Shown: positions 17,378 through 26,591, numbered from the stretch's first letter. The stretch is DNA of 64,000 nucleotides from Actinopolyspora mzabensis (GCF_900101095.1 NZ_FNFM01000010.1:186001-250000), one strand, 5' to 3'. Translations and numbers: made by a program. Notes: generated by a model not told the origin, from the sequence alone.

Positions 17378-18220
17378 ATGAAGTGGCTACCCGGGGGATG
17401 GCAACGCGCCGATCGTGTGGATCCGCAGGGAAAGACGGCCCCGCGCCGTACGGTTCCACAGCAGGAAACGGTCGTGGAACGTCGCAACGTTCCCCCGGGG
17501 GAGCCCGCCCCACCGTCCGCTTCGGGCGGGGGGAGCACCAGGCAGGACGCCTACCCGGCCACCCGGGTGCAGCGGCGAGCGGGTGGTGCCCCGAACAGCG
17601 CGGGCCCGGAGCGTGCGGGCGGTCGGGCCGTGTTGCTCGGTGAGCACGCCCGTGACATCGACGTCAGCGCCGCGGCCTTCCGTAATCTCGCGGTCGGCGG
17701 CGGTATCAGCGGTTTCCTGACCGTGTTGTGCGCGGCGGCGCTGGTCGACTCCCCCGGTGGGGTGTGGTTGTGGATCTGGCAGCTCGTGTTCGGGGTTTGC
17801 TTCGTCTGGTTCATCACCTCCGCCAAGGGCTCGTTGAGTGGTCGCGGGTTCCTGGTGGACCAGCGCGGTATCTGCCCTCGCACCAGTGGTGAGGTGTTCG
17901 GGGTGCCCTGGGACGAGGTGGCGGCGGTCGGGATCGGTTCGCTGCGCCCGATCGAGAACCGCAGGCTGGTGCATCCCGAGCGCCGGCGTTGCCTGGAACT
18001 GTTCCCCGCCGATTCCGCCTTTCCCGGCAGGCACCCCGAGCTGGAGCGGTGGCGGGTCGAGGAGTCCCCGCCCATGCAGGGACTGCCCTCGGTGCGGTAC
18101 CGATTCCACCTGCCGGTGCTGAGCAGGCTTCCCAAACGGTTGGAACAGGCCGTGCAGGCCGCCGCGCCGCGCGTCTGGGTTGGGAACTATCGCAGGCGGC
18201 CCCCGACACCCGAGACCTGA
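17378..18220 (+). CDS. Two-span membrane protein with long basic N-terminus, unknown
   Basis: The 280-residue protein has a roughly 95-residue hydrophilic, Arg/Pro/Gly-rich N-terminal region, two hydrophobic segments (about residues 103-124 and 129-150), and a C-terminal cytoplasmic domain of about 130 residues. RGICPRTSGEVFGVPWDEVAAV in that domain reads like a PH-like (bacterial pleckstrin homology) strand pattern, which is an inference. The ATG at 17378 is the first start in frame and has no strong ribosome binding site. It is convergent with dinB, with a copy of the dispersed repeat after its stop. Confidence 0.65.
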   Translation: MKWLPGGWQRADRVDPQGKTAPRRTVPQQETVVERRNVPPGEPAPPSASGGGSTRQDAYPATRVQRRAGGAPNSAGPERAGGRAVLLGEHARDIDVSAAAFRNLAVGGGISGFLTVLCAAALVDSPGGVWLWIWQLVFGVCFVWFITSAKGSLSGRGFLVDQRGICPRTSGEVFGVPWDEVAAVGIGSLRPIENRRLVHPERRRCLELFPADSAFPGRHPELERWRVEESPPMQGLPSVRYRFHLPVLSRLPKRLEQAVQAAAPRVWVGNYRRRPPTPET

Positions 18221-18247
18221 TCGTGACCCTGCCCCACGCGGGTTGCG

Positions 18248-18352
18248 TGGCGGTGCGGGTGGCGGAGCCTCCCGCGGCGGTGCCGGCTGCGAGACCCGTA
18301 GGGGTTCGGTACCGGCAGCACCGAAGCCGCGTCGATTTCTCGTGAAATCTCC
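18248..18352 (+). repeat. Dispersed intergenic repeat, copy 2 (internally deleted, orientation A)
   Basis: This copy keeps both ends of the family, GGCGGTGCGGGTGGCGGAGC at the left and CGATTTCTCGTGAAATCT (18333-18350) at the right, but is only about 105 bp because most of the middle is missing. It begins 28 bases after the stop of the preceding plus-strand gene and lies between convergent genes. Confidence 0.65.
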
Positions 18353-18406
18353 GACTCCGGGATGATCCTCGAACCGCTGCGGTGAGCGGACCAGCGCACG
18401 GGACCG

Positions 18407-18446
18407 AGCGCTCCAGCCGGTGGCCGAGCGCTCCAGCCGGTGGCCG
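18407..18446. repeat. 20-bp tandem duplication downstream of dinB
   Basis: The unit GAGCGCTCCAGCCGGTGGCC occurs twice in direct tandem, followed by a third, degenerate partial copy (GAGCGGTCAGGCCGGTG). It ends just before the dinB stop codon at 18452 on the minus strand. No function is evident. Confidence 0.6.
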
Positions 18447-18451
18447 AGCGG

Positions 18452-19795
18452 TCAGGCCGGTGCGTCGGTTCCGCCGAGGCTGTCGAGCGGATCGGCCGCC
18501 ACCAGTTCGTGGTCCCCGGTGTCGAAGGTGCGCATCCTTCCGGGGCCGGTCGCGGACGTCTCGAACCGCACGCTCACGCGGCCGTGGCCGGAGCCCTGCA
18601 CCCAGCCGTGTCCCCAACCGGGGTGGCTCACGTCGTCGCCCTGTCGCCACTGGCTTCCCCCGGTAGCGACGGCAGGGGCGGGCGCGCGGGATGGTTCCGG
18701 CGAGGCTTGCGGGTCTTCGTTCTCCTCGGTCTCGGGAACCCGGAACAGGGTGGCCTGTTCGGCGACCGTCAGTCCCGAGTACGACACCCCGACCAGCCGT
18801 ACCGGCACGCCGGGGCTGACCGCGATTCCGGCCAGCCGGCGCGCGGCGGCCACCAGCTCCTCCCGCTCGGTGGTGGCCGAGGACAGTGTTTCGGAACGGC
18901 TGATGGTGCTGAAGTCGGCGTCGCGCACTTTCAGGGTGACGGTGCGCGCGGCACGTTCGGAAGCCACCAGCCGTCGGTGGGCGGCTTCGGCCATGCCGAC
19001 TATCTCCCCCGCCAGCCCGCTCGGGTCGGTGCGGTCGGTGTCGAAGGTCGTCTCGGCGCTGACCTGTTTGGCCTCGGCCCGTTCGGTCACGGCCCGCTCG
19101 TCGATGCCGTGCGCCAGTTCGTGCAGCTCGGCGCCGTGCGCCTGCCCCAGCAACGAGGTCACGTCGCCGAGTTTCAGCGCCGCGAGCTCGCCGATCGTCT
19201 GCACCCCGATACGGCGCAGTTTGGACTCCCCGATGGGGCCGATCCCCCACAGGCGGCGTACCGGTAGTTCGGCCAGCAGTTCCTTCTCCTCGTCGGGTGG
19301 AACAACCATCGAGCCGTCCGGTTTCGCCATTCCCGAGGCGATCTTGGCCAGTTGCTTGCCCGATCCGGCCCCGACCGAAGCGGGCACTCCGACCTCGGCC
19401 GCCACCCGGGCACGAAGGGATTCCGCGAATTCGGCCACGACTTCCGGTGCGGATCCGGTCAACTCGCTCGGCTCCAGGAACGCCTCGTCGATCGAAACCT
19501 GCTCGAATCGCTCGGAAAGCTGCCTGACTATCGTGAAGACCCGTTCGCTCACCTCCCGGTAGAGCCGGAAACGCGGCGGCAGCACCACCGCGGTGCGACA
19601 CAGGCGTCTGGCCTCCGACATGGGCATGGCGGAGCGAGCTCCGTACCTCCTCGCCGGATAGCTGGCCCCCGCCACGGTGCCGCGCGGTCCCGTTCCACCG
19701 ACGAGCACGGCCCGCTCGCGCAGCGTGGGGCGGGTGAGCTGTTCCACGGACGCGTAGAAAGCGTCCATGTCCAAGTGCAGCACCCAACGAGTCAT
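18452..19795 (-). CDS. dinB: DNA polymerase IV (Y-family translesion polymerase)
   Basis: The 447-residue protein is a Y-family polymerase that copies damaged DNA. The catalytic palm shows HLDMDAFYASVEQ (residues 6-18), SYPARRYGARSAMPM and VSIDEAFLE, which together supply the metal-binding acidic residues. The helix-hairpin-helix region includes LWGIGPIGESKLRRIGV, and the little-finger domain follows. The ATG at 19795 is chosen because it opens at the conserved N-terminus; the 33 codons upstream do not resemble the family. The C-terminal 80 residues are an Ala/Glu/Gly-rich extension ending in GGTDAPA, with no obvious clamp motif. Confidence 0.92.
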   Translation of the reverse strand: MTRWVLHLDMDAFYASVEQLTRPTLRERAVLVGGTGPRGTVAGASYPARRYGARSAMPMSEARRLCRTAVVLPPRFRLYREVSERVFTIVRQLSERFEQVSIDEAFLEPSELTGSAPEVVAEFAESLRARVAAEVGVPASVGAGSGKQLAKIASGMAKPDGSMVVPPDEEKELLAELPVRRLWGIGPIGESKLRRIGVQTIGELAALKLGDVTSLLGQAHGAELHELAHGIDERAVTERAEAKQVSAETTFDTDRTDPSGLAGEIVGMAEAAHRRLVASERAARTVTLKVRDADFSTISRSETLSSATTEREELVAAARRLAGIAVSPGVPVRLVGVSYSGLTVAEQATLFRVPETEENEDPQASPEPSRAPAPAVATGGSQWRQGDDVSHPGWGHGWVQGSGHGRVSVRFETSATGPGRMRTFDTGDHELVAADPLDSLGGTDAPA

Positions 19796-19908
19796 ACCGC
19801 CATTGAACGAAATTTCACCGACAACGACCAGTCCGGTGCGCACATGCCACGCCCGCGTCGGTGCATACCGGACCTCGGGCCGGGCAGCCCCCACGATACG
19901 GTGAGGCC

Positions 19909-20268
19909 GTGCTCAGGACTGGTGTCGGATGGTTCCGATTGATCGCGGTCGCCGAGGCTGTCTCGTGGGCCGGGTTGCTGCTCGCGATGGTGCTCAAGTA
20001 CGGGTTCGGTTTTCCCGAGGCCGTGACCGTCATGGGGTGGATTCACGGTCTGGTGTTCACCGCTTACGTACTCGTCAGCCTGGTGGTGTACGGGCCGCTG
20101 CGGTGGAGTTTCCGGGTGCTGGTGCTCGCCCTGATCGCTTCGGTCCCGCCGTTCGGCTCGGTGGTTTTCGAGCGCTGGGCGCTGCGACGCGGGCTGCTCA
20201 CCACGCCGGAACCGCTGGGTCCCACGTCGTTGTCGAGGCTGGTCGGCGCGTTGCGCGCGTTGAACTGA
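19909..20268 (+). CDS. DUF3817 family integral membrane protein
   Basis: The 119-residue protein has three hydrophobic segments and the family features FRLIAVAEAVSWAGLL (residues 8-23), KYGFGFPEAV, GWIHGLVF and the basic FERWALRR near the end, matching DUF3817. The GTG at 19909 fits the family N-terminus; no strong ribosome binding site is visible. It is divergent from dinB. Function unknown. Confidence 0.82.
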   Translation: MLRTGVGWFRLIAVAEAVSWAGLLLAMVLKYGFGFPEAVTVMGWIHGLVFTAYVLVSLVVYGPLRWSFRVLVLALIASVPPFGSVVFERWALRRGLLTTPEPLGPTSLSRLVGALRALN

Positions 20269-20274
20269 CCGTGG

Positions 20275-20301
20275 CGTTCCCGCCCCTTGTGGGGGCGAAC
20301 G
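20275..20301. terminator. Imperfect hairpin between convergent genes
   Basis: CGTTCCCGCCCC-ttgt-GGGGGCGAACG forms a stem with one irregularity, a few bases after the DUF3817 gene stop and before the convergent MarR gene end. Confidence 0.45.
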
Positions 20302-20428
20302 GCCGGGGCTGCGACACGGCTCCGGGGTTGCCGGGAGCGTGCCTGTTCGCTGACTCCGCGTCCGTGCGGGGGAGTCGTCGGTTGGTTCCGCTCGACGGGC
20401 TCCGGACGAGTGGGCCGGAGGAATTCGG

Positions 20429-20929
20429 TCAGAAGTCCCCGGAAGCCTGTCTGACCTTGCCGAGCAGGTCGGTGAGCTGCTGTGTCTGCCGCTCGGTGAT
20501 GCCCGAGAGTCCGAAGTCGATGTCGGTGACCGATTCCGTGGCCTTGTCCGTGACCGTGCGGCCGTGTTCGGTGATCTCCACCAGCGTTGTACGTCGATCG
20601 GTCGGATGGGGGACGCGTCGCACCAGTTCGTCGGCTTCCAGCCGGTCGACGATGTTGGTGACACTGGTCGGGTGCAGTTGCAGCCGGTCCCCCATGACAC
20701 GCATCGGAAGGCTTCCGTGCCGGGAGAATGAGAGCAGTACGAGCGCCTCGTAACGGGCGAAAGTCAGGTTGTGCGGCCGCAGCGCCGAGTCGACCGCGGA
20801 CTGCAGGATTTGTTGGACCCGCATGATGCTGGTCACCGCGGCCATCGTCGACGAAGGACCGATACGTTGCGACCAGGTCTCGGCCGCGCGAGCTATGGGA
20901 TCGAATGGCAGCGGTTGGCGGGGGCTCAT
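20429..20929 (-). CDS. MarR family transcriptional regulator
   Basis: The 166-residue protein has a winged-helix MarR domain: LTFARYEALVLLSFSRHGSLPM, then the recognition helix QLHPTSVTNIVDRLEADELV and the wing RVPHPTDRRTTLVEIT. The C-terminal helix contains ITERQTQQLTDLL. Such proteins are usually dimeric repressors that respond to small ligands. The ATG at 20929 gives a normal length; upstream codons are not family-like. The neighbouring MTH1187 gene is divergent and could be its target, which is inference only. Confidence 0.87.
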   Translation of the reverse strand: MSPRQPLPFDPIARAAETWSQRIGPSSTMAAVTSIMRVQQILQSAVDSALRPHNLTFARYEALVLLSFSRHGSLPMRVMGDRLQLHPTSVTNIVDRLEADELVRRVPHPTDRRTTLVEITEHGRTVTDKATESVTDIDFGLSGITERQTQQLTDLLGKVRQASGDF

Positions 20930-21100
20930 GGCATTCGACGCTAGCAGCGTGCTGTTGCACGAACGGGCGATGTGGGGTGTTCGTCGGAGCCGTGCTCGGC
21001 GCGTGTCCGACACGTGCGCCACGCGGCGCCGGTAGGTTCGTCGCGGTATCCCGCCGCGAAGCCCGATGGGAACGAGAGTTCGTAGTCAGGAGAAACACAC

Positions 21101-21406
21101 ATGTTGGTCGCATTCAGCGTGGCCCCCTCCGGGGCGGGGGACTCCGACAGCGTGAGTGCCGCTGTCGCTGAGGCGGTGCGGATCGTGCGCGACTCCGGGT
21201 TACCGCACGAGACGAACGCCATGTTCACCACCGTCGAAGGCGAGTGGGAGGAGGTGATGGACGTGGTCCGGCGTGCTACCGAGGCCGTGTCGGCCAGGGC
21301 GCCCCGCACCAGTCTGGTGATCAAGGCCGACATCCGGCCGGGCCACACCAACCAACTCCGGGAGAAGGTCGAGCGGGTCGAGCAGCAGCTCGAGGGTGAC
21401 AACTGA
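21101..21406 (+). CDS. MTH1187 family thiamine-binding protein
   Basis: The 101-residue protein matches the MTH1187/YqgV (DUF77) family, small ferredoxin-fold proteins that bind thiamine or its derivatives. Key features are [11 protein letters not shown] at the start, [18 protein letters not shown] in the middle and [16 protein letters not shown] near the end. The ATG at 21101 follows AGGAG. It is not next to the thi genes, which lie at 57-58.6 kb. Confidence 0.88.
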   Translation: MLVAFSVAPSGAGDSDSVSAAVAEAVRIVRDSGLPHETNAMFTTVEGEWEEVMDVVRRATEAVSARAPRTSLVIKADIRPGHTNQLREKVERVEQQLEGDN

Positions 21407-21739
21407 GATCCCCCCGACTGTTCGGCCGAGCGGGGGCGCCGACCGGGCACCGGGGCGCCGGAGGGCGGATAGCCGAAGGCAGGACAGCCAAAGGCGGTAC
21501 GAGCAGAACCGGCCATCGGCACGCGCGCGCCGTGACGCGCGTGCCGTGGAACTGCCCGCCGCGGCGGGTTGCGAATCCCCTCGTCCGTGACGTCCCGGGT
21601 CCGAGAGGACGCCACCCGCGTCCCGCGATTCACCGGATGCGAGGCGGACTCACCAGCCGCGGCGGACGTTTCACGGGGCGGCCCCGGAACGCTTCCGAGT
21701 CGGAACGTTCTCCATGCCGCCCGGTAAAGCTCCGTCAGC
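21407..21739. terminator. Intergenic region with terminator hairpin (21518-21545)
   Basis: No gene is visible in these 333 bases between convergent genes. An inverted repeat GGCACGCGCG (21518-21527) and CGCGCGTGCC (21536-21545) with an eight-base loop is a likely terminator for the MTH1187 gene. A weaker CCCCCG ... CGGGGG pair lies right after the stop codon. Short GGCGGATAGCCGAAGGCAGGACAGCCAAAGGCGG-like reiterations occur near 21460-21500 but are too short to interpret. Confidence 0.5.
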
Positions 21740-21997
21740 TCACTTGGACAGCGGGTGGTCGACCACCGGAGCGTTGACGCACTTCGAGTTCTGGCTCGAG
21801 AGCAGGTTGACGACGACGCCGACGGCGGCACCGACATTGTTGCCGCATGCCTGGATCGGCACCGCGCTGATGTTGTTGTCGTCCGCCACGTTGATGCCGT
21901 CGTTGTCCTTGGTGTCGGCGAACGCGACCGTACCCATGGTCATCATGCCCAGGGTGGCGACACCTGCTGCACCGGCAACACGGGTTGCAATACGCAC
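21740..21997 (-). CDS. Chaplin-like small secreted protein
   Basis: The 85-residue product starts with a typical signal peptide (basic VRIATR, hydrophobic core, cleavage predicted after AFA at residue 27). The mature part of about 58 residues has two cysteines separated by about 23 residues, and a hydrophobic stretch VGAAVGVVVNLLSS between them (ISAVPIQACGNN ... NSKCVN). This resembles chaplins, amyloid-like surface proteins that help aerial hyphae leave aqueous surfaces; Gly/Asn-rich motifs around the first Cys support this, but the match is partial. The GTG at 21997 follows AGAGGT with 8-base spacing. It is divergent from the thioredoxin gene. Confidence 0.65.
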   Translation of the reverse strand: MRIATRVAGAAGVATLGMMTMGTVAFADTKDNDGINVADDNNISAVPIQACGNNVGAAVGVVVNLLSSQNSKCVNAPVVDHPLSK

Positions 21998-22298
21998 TGT
22001 CTGATACCTCTCGTCGAACTTGTGGGTAGGGAAAAATCCCGATCGAGTCCCTACGGAGTTGCGGGGCACCGCATGGTGCGGCGCCGCTCGCGGACTCGTG
22101 AGGGGGTTTCGACGCTGTCCCGCTCGAAGATTAGAGATTTTCGCTAGATACCCCTGATCGAGTGAGCAAAGCTGGCTCGGTCGAGCTATAAAATGCCTGC
22201 TCGAACGCGTTCGGTGATCGACTTCGGGTTCTTCGCGGTCCGGAGCGGGGTGTCGGGGTGTGCACCGGCTGCCACTGGCGGCGTGGCACGATGGGGGT

Positions 22299-23273
22299 GT
22301 GACACGGCCTGATCCACGCCAGAATTCCGATGCAGCGCAGAGCTCGGCGGCCGCCGCCTCCATGGCAGGGGCGGTCGACCTGTCGGGGTTGAAGAACCGG
22401 GCCGATGCCCAGGCGAAGTCCGCGGGCTCCGGTGGTAATTCCGGTGGTGACTCCGGTGGGGCGGGCGCTTCGGTCGTCGAGGTCACCGAGGCCAACTTCC
22501 AGGCCGAGGTGGTCGACCGGTCGATGCAGGTGCCGGTCGTGGTCGACCTGTGGGCGACCTGGTGCCAGCCGTGCAAGCAACTTTCCCCGATTCTGGAAAA
22601 GCTCGCGGGCGAGGGCGGCGGTTCCTGGGTGCTGGCCACCATCGACGTGGACAACAACCAGCGCATCGCGCAGCTGTTCGGTGTCCAGTCGATCCCCACG
22701 GTGATCGCCATCGCGGGTGGGCAGCCGGTCGAGGCGTTCCAGGGCATGCAGCCGGAGGAGCAGATCCGGCAGTGGATCACTTCCATCCTGGACTCGCAGC
22801 GCGATCAGCTTCCCGGCATCCGCGCCGCCGAGCAGGGCGCCGGCGCGGCCGAGGAGGAGCAGGAGGACTCCCGGTTCACCGCGGCCGAGCAGGCGCTGGA
22901 ACGCGGGGAGTACGCGGCCGCCGAACAGGCTTACCAGTCGATCCTCGACGCGGAGCCGGACAACGAGCAGGCCAAGGCCGCACTCGCCCAGGTCCGGTTC
23001 ACCGCCCGTGCCGAGAGCGCCGATCCGGGCGCGATCGAGCGTGCCGAAGGAGCCCCCGACGACGTCGAGGCACAGCTCGCCGCCGCCGACGCCGAGTTGG
23101 CGCAGCAGCGCGTGGAGGATGCCTTCAACCGGCTGATCGGTACGGTCCGGCGTACTTCCGGTGCGGATCGCGACCGGGTCCGCGAGGAGCTGCTGGAGAT
23201 GTTCGGCCTGTTCCCGGAGGGCGATCAACGAGTCGCCAACGCGCGGCGCTCGCTGGCCAGCGCGCTTTTCTGA
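22299..23273 (+). CDS. Thioredoxin-TPR protein (CnoX-like co-chaperone)
   Basis: The 324-residue protein has a low-complexity Ser/Gly/Ala-rich N-terminus, a thioredoxin fold with active site WCQPC (residues 88-92) and the cis-proline SIPT, then a helical TPR-like C-terminal half ([21 protein letters not shown] from about 190). This is the layout of Rv1324-like and CnoX-type proteins, cytoplasmic holdase/thiol proteins. The GTG at 22299 gives the start after a GGGGGT context. Position near the thiolase and glgP parallels mycobacteria. Confidence 0.87.
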   Translation: MTRPDPRQNSDAAQSSAAAASMAGAVDLSGLKNRADAQAKSAGSGGNSGGDSGGAGASVVEVTEANFQAEVVDRSMQVPVVVDLWATWCQPCKQLSPILEKLAGEGGGSWVLATIDVDNNQRIAQLFGVQSIPTVIAIAGGQPVEAFQGMQPEEQIRQWITSILDSQRDQLPGIRAAEQGAGAAEEEQEDSRFTAAEQALERGEYAAAEQAYQSILDAEPDNEQAKAALAQVRFTARAESADPGAIERAEGAPDDVEAQLAAADAELAQQRVEDAFNRLIGTVRRTSGADRDRVREELLEMFGLFPEGDQRVANARRSLASALF

Positions 23274-23287
23274 ACCACATGCGACTC

Positions 23288-23314
23288 GGCACCCGGCGAG
23301 AACCGCCGGGTGCC
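23288..23314. terminator. Terminator hairpin
   Basis: GGCACCCGGC, a seven-base loop and GCCGGGTGCC give 10 perfect pairs, 15 bases after the thioredoxin gene stop and before the convergent metallopeptidase. Confidence 0.7.
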
Positions 23315-23412
23315 TCTACCGAGGTGCCGGTTCTTCCGCCCCCGGAACAAGCTTCGGTGGCAGGTGCCACCGGACTCGCTCCAGCGCGAGGTACCGGGGG
23401 GGGGATCTCCGA

Positions 23413-24873
23413 TCAGGCGCCGTACTCGGAAGCGCAGGGGCTCATCCCCTGCTGGAACCCGATGCGGAACGCCTCGACCCGAGGGAAGCCGGCGGGTACC
23501 TGACTGCCGGTCAGGTCCGCGGCGATCAGACTGTCGTCCCCCAGCAGCGCCGCCACGCCCTCGTCGACGTCGCCGGGGGCGATTCGCAGCTTGCCGACCG
23601 GATTGCGCTGCCCGAGCGGGTCCTCCACGAGCAGGCCGCTCCACGCGCCCACCAGACACGCGGTACGTAGCCCCGCAGCGTCACCACGCAGCGACAACCC
23701 GGCGGACTCCTGCACGGCCAACGTGTAGCGTGAGGCCAGCTGGGCGTAGGCGGCGAAGTCTCCGTAGCCCGAGCTGCGCTCGCCGTTCGCGGGCGGTCGG
23801 GCGAGCTCGCGCAGCCCGGGCAATCGGACCGAGACGGTGTTGGTCTCCACGCAGTACGAAACCGGCTCAGTGCTCTCGGCCCCGGCGCAGGAGCGGGAAT
23901 CGAGGATCACCCGCGGGGGAGCGAACCCGGTGTCGCCGAAGACTTTGCGCAGGCTCCGCGCCACGGCTCGGATGTTGTCCGGTTCCACCGGAAGATCCGA
24001 CTCCTGCTTGTCCTTCCAGAAGCGGAACTGGGTGGTTCGTTCCGCGACCGACTTCTCGGTTATCTCGGCACACCGGCTCGGGCCATCGCTGAAGCCGTAC
24101 TGAAACGCCGAAACCCGGTCGAACGCGGTGCCGTGCGCCTGGGGATCCGCGAAGCCGGTGCGCCCCGGCGCGTCCCGGATGTAGCTGAGTACTCCCATAA
24201 CGGTGTTGAGCCCGTTACCGGTCGACACGCGGATGTGTGGTGCCGAGCCCTCCGCCGCGTGCCGGAAGAACGCTCCGGCGAAGCAGTCCGCCTGCTGTTC
24301 ACTGACCAGCGTCGGTGTGTCCTCGTCCACGAGACCCGCCCGGTGCTGCACCGCGTGCCCGATCTCGTGCGCCAGCACGGTTACGGGGGCGATCTGTCCG
24401 AACGTGTTGCGCAGCTTCGGCAGCATCACCCCGCGATCCCAGGCGATCGTGTCGCTTCGCGGGCAGTAGAAGGCGTTCGCCGAGCCGGCCAGCCGCTGTC
24501 CGCAGACGCGCCTGTCGGTGTTCCGGGAATCGTACGAGACCAGCCGTGCGATCGGACGGAACGCGGTGCCGTCGAAAGTGTCCGGATAGGCCGTTTTCCA
24601 GTACTCCCGCACGTCGGCGACCGTGTCGACCGCGAGGGTGTCGATCTCACCACCGGTACTCCCGACCACCGGCAGCTTCGCGTCCGTGGCACCCGGCTTG
24701 CGGCCACTCGGGCCGTCACTGGCGGGCAGCCCGGCCACCGTGTCGACCTTCGGTTCGTCGTTGGCGGTCGGAATTCCGTCGACGGGACGGGAACACCCCG
24801 TCGCCAACAAGCACAGTGCGACGGCGGCAGCCGAGCCTGCCAGCAGGCGCCGCGTCGTCGAGCTTCGTCCCAC
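23413..24873 (-). CDS. Lipoprotein neutral zinc metallopeptidase (first of two paralogues)
   Basis: The 486-residue protein begins with a signal peptide and lipobox (LLATGC, Cys27), so it should be lipid-anchored outside the membrane. The zinc site is HEIGHAVQ (His169, Glu170, His173), with downstream EQQADCFAGAFFRH supplying a likely third ligand, as in YpfJ-type neutral zinc metallopeptidases. FYCPRSDTIAWDRG just before the zinc motif is a family signature. A C-terminal region of about 230 residues is extra. The GTG at 24873 opens directly on the signal peptide. A second copy lies immediately upstream on the same strand (25173-26591), with about 300 bases between and no gene visible there. 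Confidence 0.85.
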   Translation of the reverse strand: MGRSSTTRRLLAGSAAAVALCLLATGCSRPVDGIPTANDEPKVDTVAGLPASDGPSGRKPGATDAKLPVVGSTGGEIDTLAVDTVADVREYWKTAYPDTFDGTAFRPIARLVSYDSRNTDRRVCGQRLAGSANAFYCPRSDTIAWDRGVMLPKLRNTFGQIAPVTVLAHEIGHAVQHRAGLVDEDTPTLVSEQQADCFAGAFFRHAAEGSAPHIRVSTGNGLNTVMGVLSYIRDAPGRTGFADPQAHGTAFDRVSAFQYGFSDGPSRCAEITEKSVAERTTQFRFWKDKQESDLPVEPDNIRAVARSLRKVFGDTGFAPPRVILDSRSCAGAESTEPVSYCVETNTVSVRLPGLRELARPPANGERSSGYGDFAAYAQLASRYTLAVQESAGLSLRGDAAGLRTACLVGAWSGLLVEDPLGQRNPVGKLRIAPGDVDEGVAALLGDDSLIAADLTGSQVPAGFPRVEAFRIGFQQGMSPCASEYGA

Positions 24874-25172
24874 TGACGTGTCCCATCCTCGAAATCGCTC
24901 GGGTTCTGTCCCTCCACCTGGGCTCGGCAGAGCGTCACGCGCAGCGTAACGAACCAGGGCGGGCACGAATCAGCCGCACTTTTCCCGAGGCGCACCCGCC
25001 CGAGAATCCCGTGAATCCCGGAGGTCGGCACAGCTTCAGCGTGTTGTTCCGAGCGGATCCACACCCGGCGCCTGCTACGTTCCGGCGCCGAAACGCCCAC
25101 ACACGCGGCACGGCCTGCTGCGGGAGGTTTCTCGAACCGGGCACAGCGGACGACCGAGCCGACGAAGTCGTA

Positions 25173-26591
25173 CTATGAACAGGACTCCGCGGTACCGCTC
25201 ACCCCGCCCCGGAACGCCCGCAACTCGTCGAAGCCGCTGGCCGTGCTCGTCCCGAAAACCTCCCGGTGCGCCGCATCACCGGCGAGTACGGCACGGATCG
25301 CCTCGTTCAGGTCCGAGCCGCCGGCGCGATCGGTGTCGCGTACCAGGTGACCTGTGTAGGCGCCCGTGAGACACGCGGCACGGATTCCCAGCCGTTCCGG
25401 GGTTCCGGAAGTCGTTCCCCGCGCCGCGGCGGTGGCGAACGCGCCGATCAGGGTTGTTTCGGCCGCTTGGTCACCGAGCTCGTAGATCGAACGTCGTAGT
25501 CGTTCGCGGTTGACCGCGAGCACGTTCCCGCCGCAGTCGGTGAGGATGGCCGGCCCCTCGCAGCCGGCCACCTCCGAATCCAGCAGTTTCGGTGGATTCC
25601 ACCGGCCACCCCGCTGTTTCACCAGCTCGCCGAAGAACTCCCGGGCCCGGGGAACCCGCTCCCGCAACAGCTCCGTCACGTCGCGATTGCCCCGCGAGTC
25701 GCCTTCGGGCGTCCGTTCCCCGCTGAATTCGCGTTCCGTGGTGCACGCTCTCGGCCCGTTCGTGTAACCGTCCTGGAACGCGCCCGTGCGTTCGTAGGCG
25801 GTGCCGTGCGCGTCGGCGACGCGCCGGGCCACCGGATCCGCGAAGTTGATCAGTGCTCGCAGCGCGGCGTCCAGTTCGGCCGAGTCCATTCGCAGCCGTC
25901 GTGAGTCACCGTCGACCACCCACCGCACGTAGCTGCCCGCGTAGCAGTCCGCCGTGGTCTCGATCCGCAACGGGCTCCGTTCGCCGGACGCGAGTTCGCC
26001 GCCGAGCCGATGCGCCACCGCGTGTCCGATCTCGTGCGCCAGCACCAGCACCACGGCCGATTGTCCGTAGTGGTCCCGCAGCACCGGCAGCATAGCCGCG
26101 CGATCCCACGCGATCGCGTCCACGGAAGCACAGTAGTAGGCGTTGCCCGTCAGCTCCGCCGCACTGGCCGAACACGGTGGCGGGGCGGCGTCCTCGTCGG
26201 TGGTGTCCACCGAGAAGAAGCCGCCGTCCAGATCGTGCCACTCCCGTCCGAACGTTCCACGGAACTCGCCCTCCCAGTAGTCCTGCGCGTCGGTGACCAC
26301 CGTCGCCGCCAGTTCGTCCACGGCGGAGGAATCGGTCCCGAACACGAACGAGGGGGACACGGAGTGACGAACGACACCCGGATCAGGGGTGGGCGCGCTT
26401 CGGAGTGCGGTGCAACCGCTCAGCAGCGTGAGCAGCACCATCGGCAACAGCGACAGGGCCTGGCGCCGTGTTCTCCGAACGGGGCTCCCCGCGGAGGTGG
26501 GCGTCCGCGCCGTCTTCGGCGGTAGCGAGTCCGCTGCGGCACGATTCGCTCGGAGAACGCGGTTGTGGCGGGGTCCCGTTGGCACGTACAC
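25173..26591 (-). CDS. Lipoprotein neutral zinc metallopeptidase (second paralogue)
   Basis: The 472-residue protein has the same architecture as the gene at 23413: lipobox LLSGC (Cys60), NAYYCASVDAIAWDRAAM, zinc motif HEIGHAVAH (residues 186-194), TADCYAGSYVRW, and a similar C-terminal half with conserved Cys positions. The two probably arose by duplication but have diverged substantially. No start codon lies closer to the signal sequence than the GTG at 26591 (or the in-frame GTG at 26585), so the basic region before the hydrophobic core is unusually long. It is divergent from glgP, 71 bases away. Confidence 0.83.
   Translation of the reverse strand: MYVPTGPRHNRVLRANRAAADSLPPKTARTPTSAGSPVRRTRRQALSLLPMVLLTLLSGCTALRSAPTPDPGVVRHSVSPSFVFGTDSSAVDELAATVVTDAQDYWEGEFRGTFGREWHDLDGGFFSVDTTDEDAAPPPCSASAAELTGNAYYCASVDAIAWDRAAMLPVLRDHYGQSAVVLVLAHEIGHAVAHRLGGELASGERSPLRIETTADCYAGSYVRWVVDGDSRRLRMDSAELDAALRALINFADPVARRVADAHGTAYERTGAFQDGYTNGPRACTTEREFSGERTPEGDSRGNRDVTELLRERVPRAREFFGELVKQRGGRWNPPKLLDSEVAGCEGPAILTDCGGNVLAVNRERLRRSIYELGDQAAETTLIGAFATAAARGTTSGTPERLGIRAACLTGAYTGHLVRDTDRAGGSDLNEAIRAVLAGDAAHREVFGTSTASGFDELRAFRGGVSGTAESCS

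Noticed and set aside
19796-19894. Longer start for dinB
   Set aside because: The added 33 residues do not resemble DinB, whose conserved HLDMDAFYASVEQ lies six residues after the ATG at 19795.
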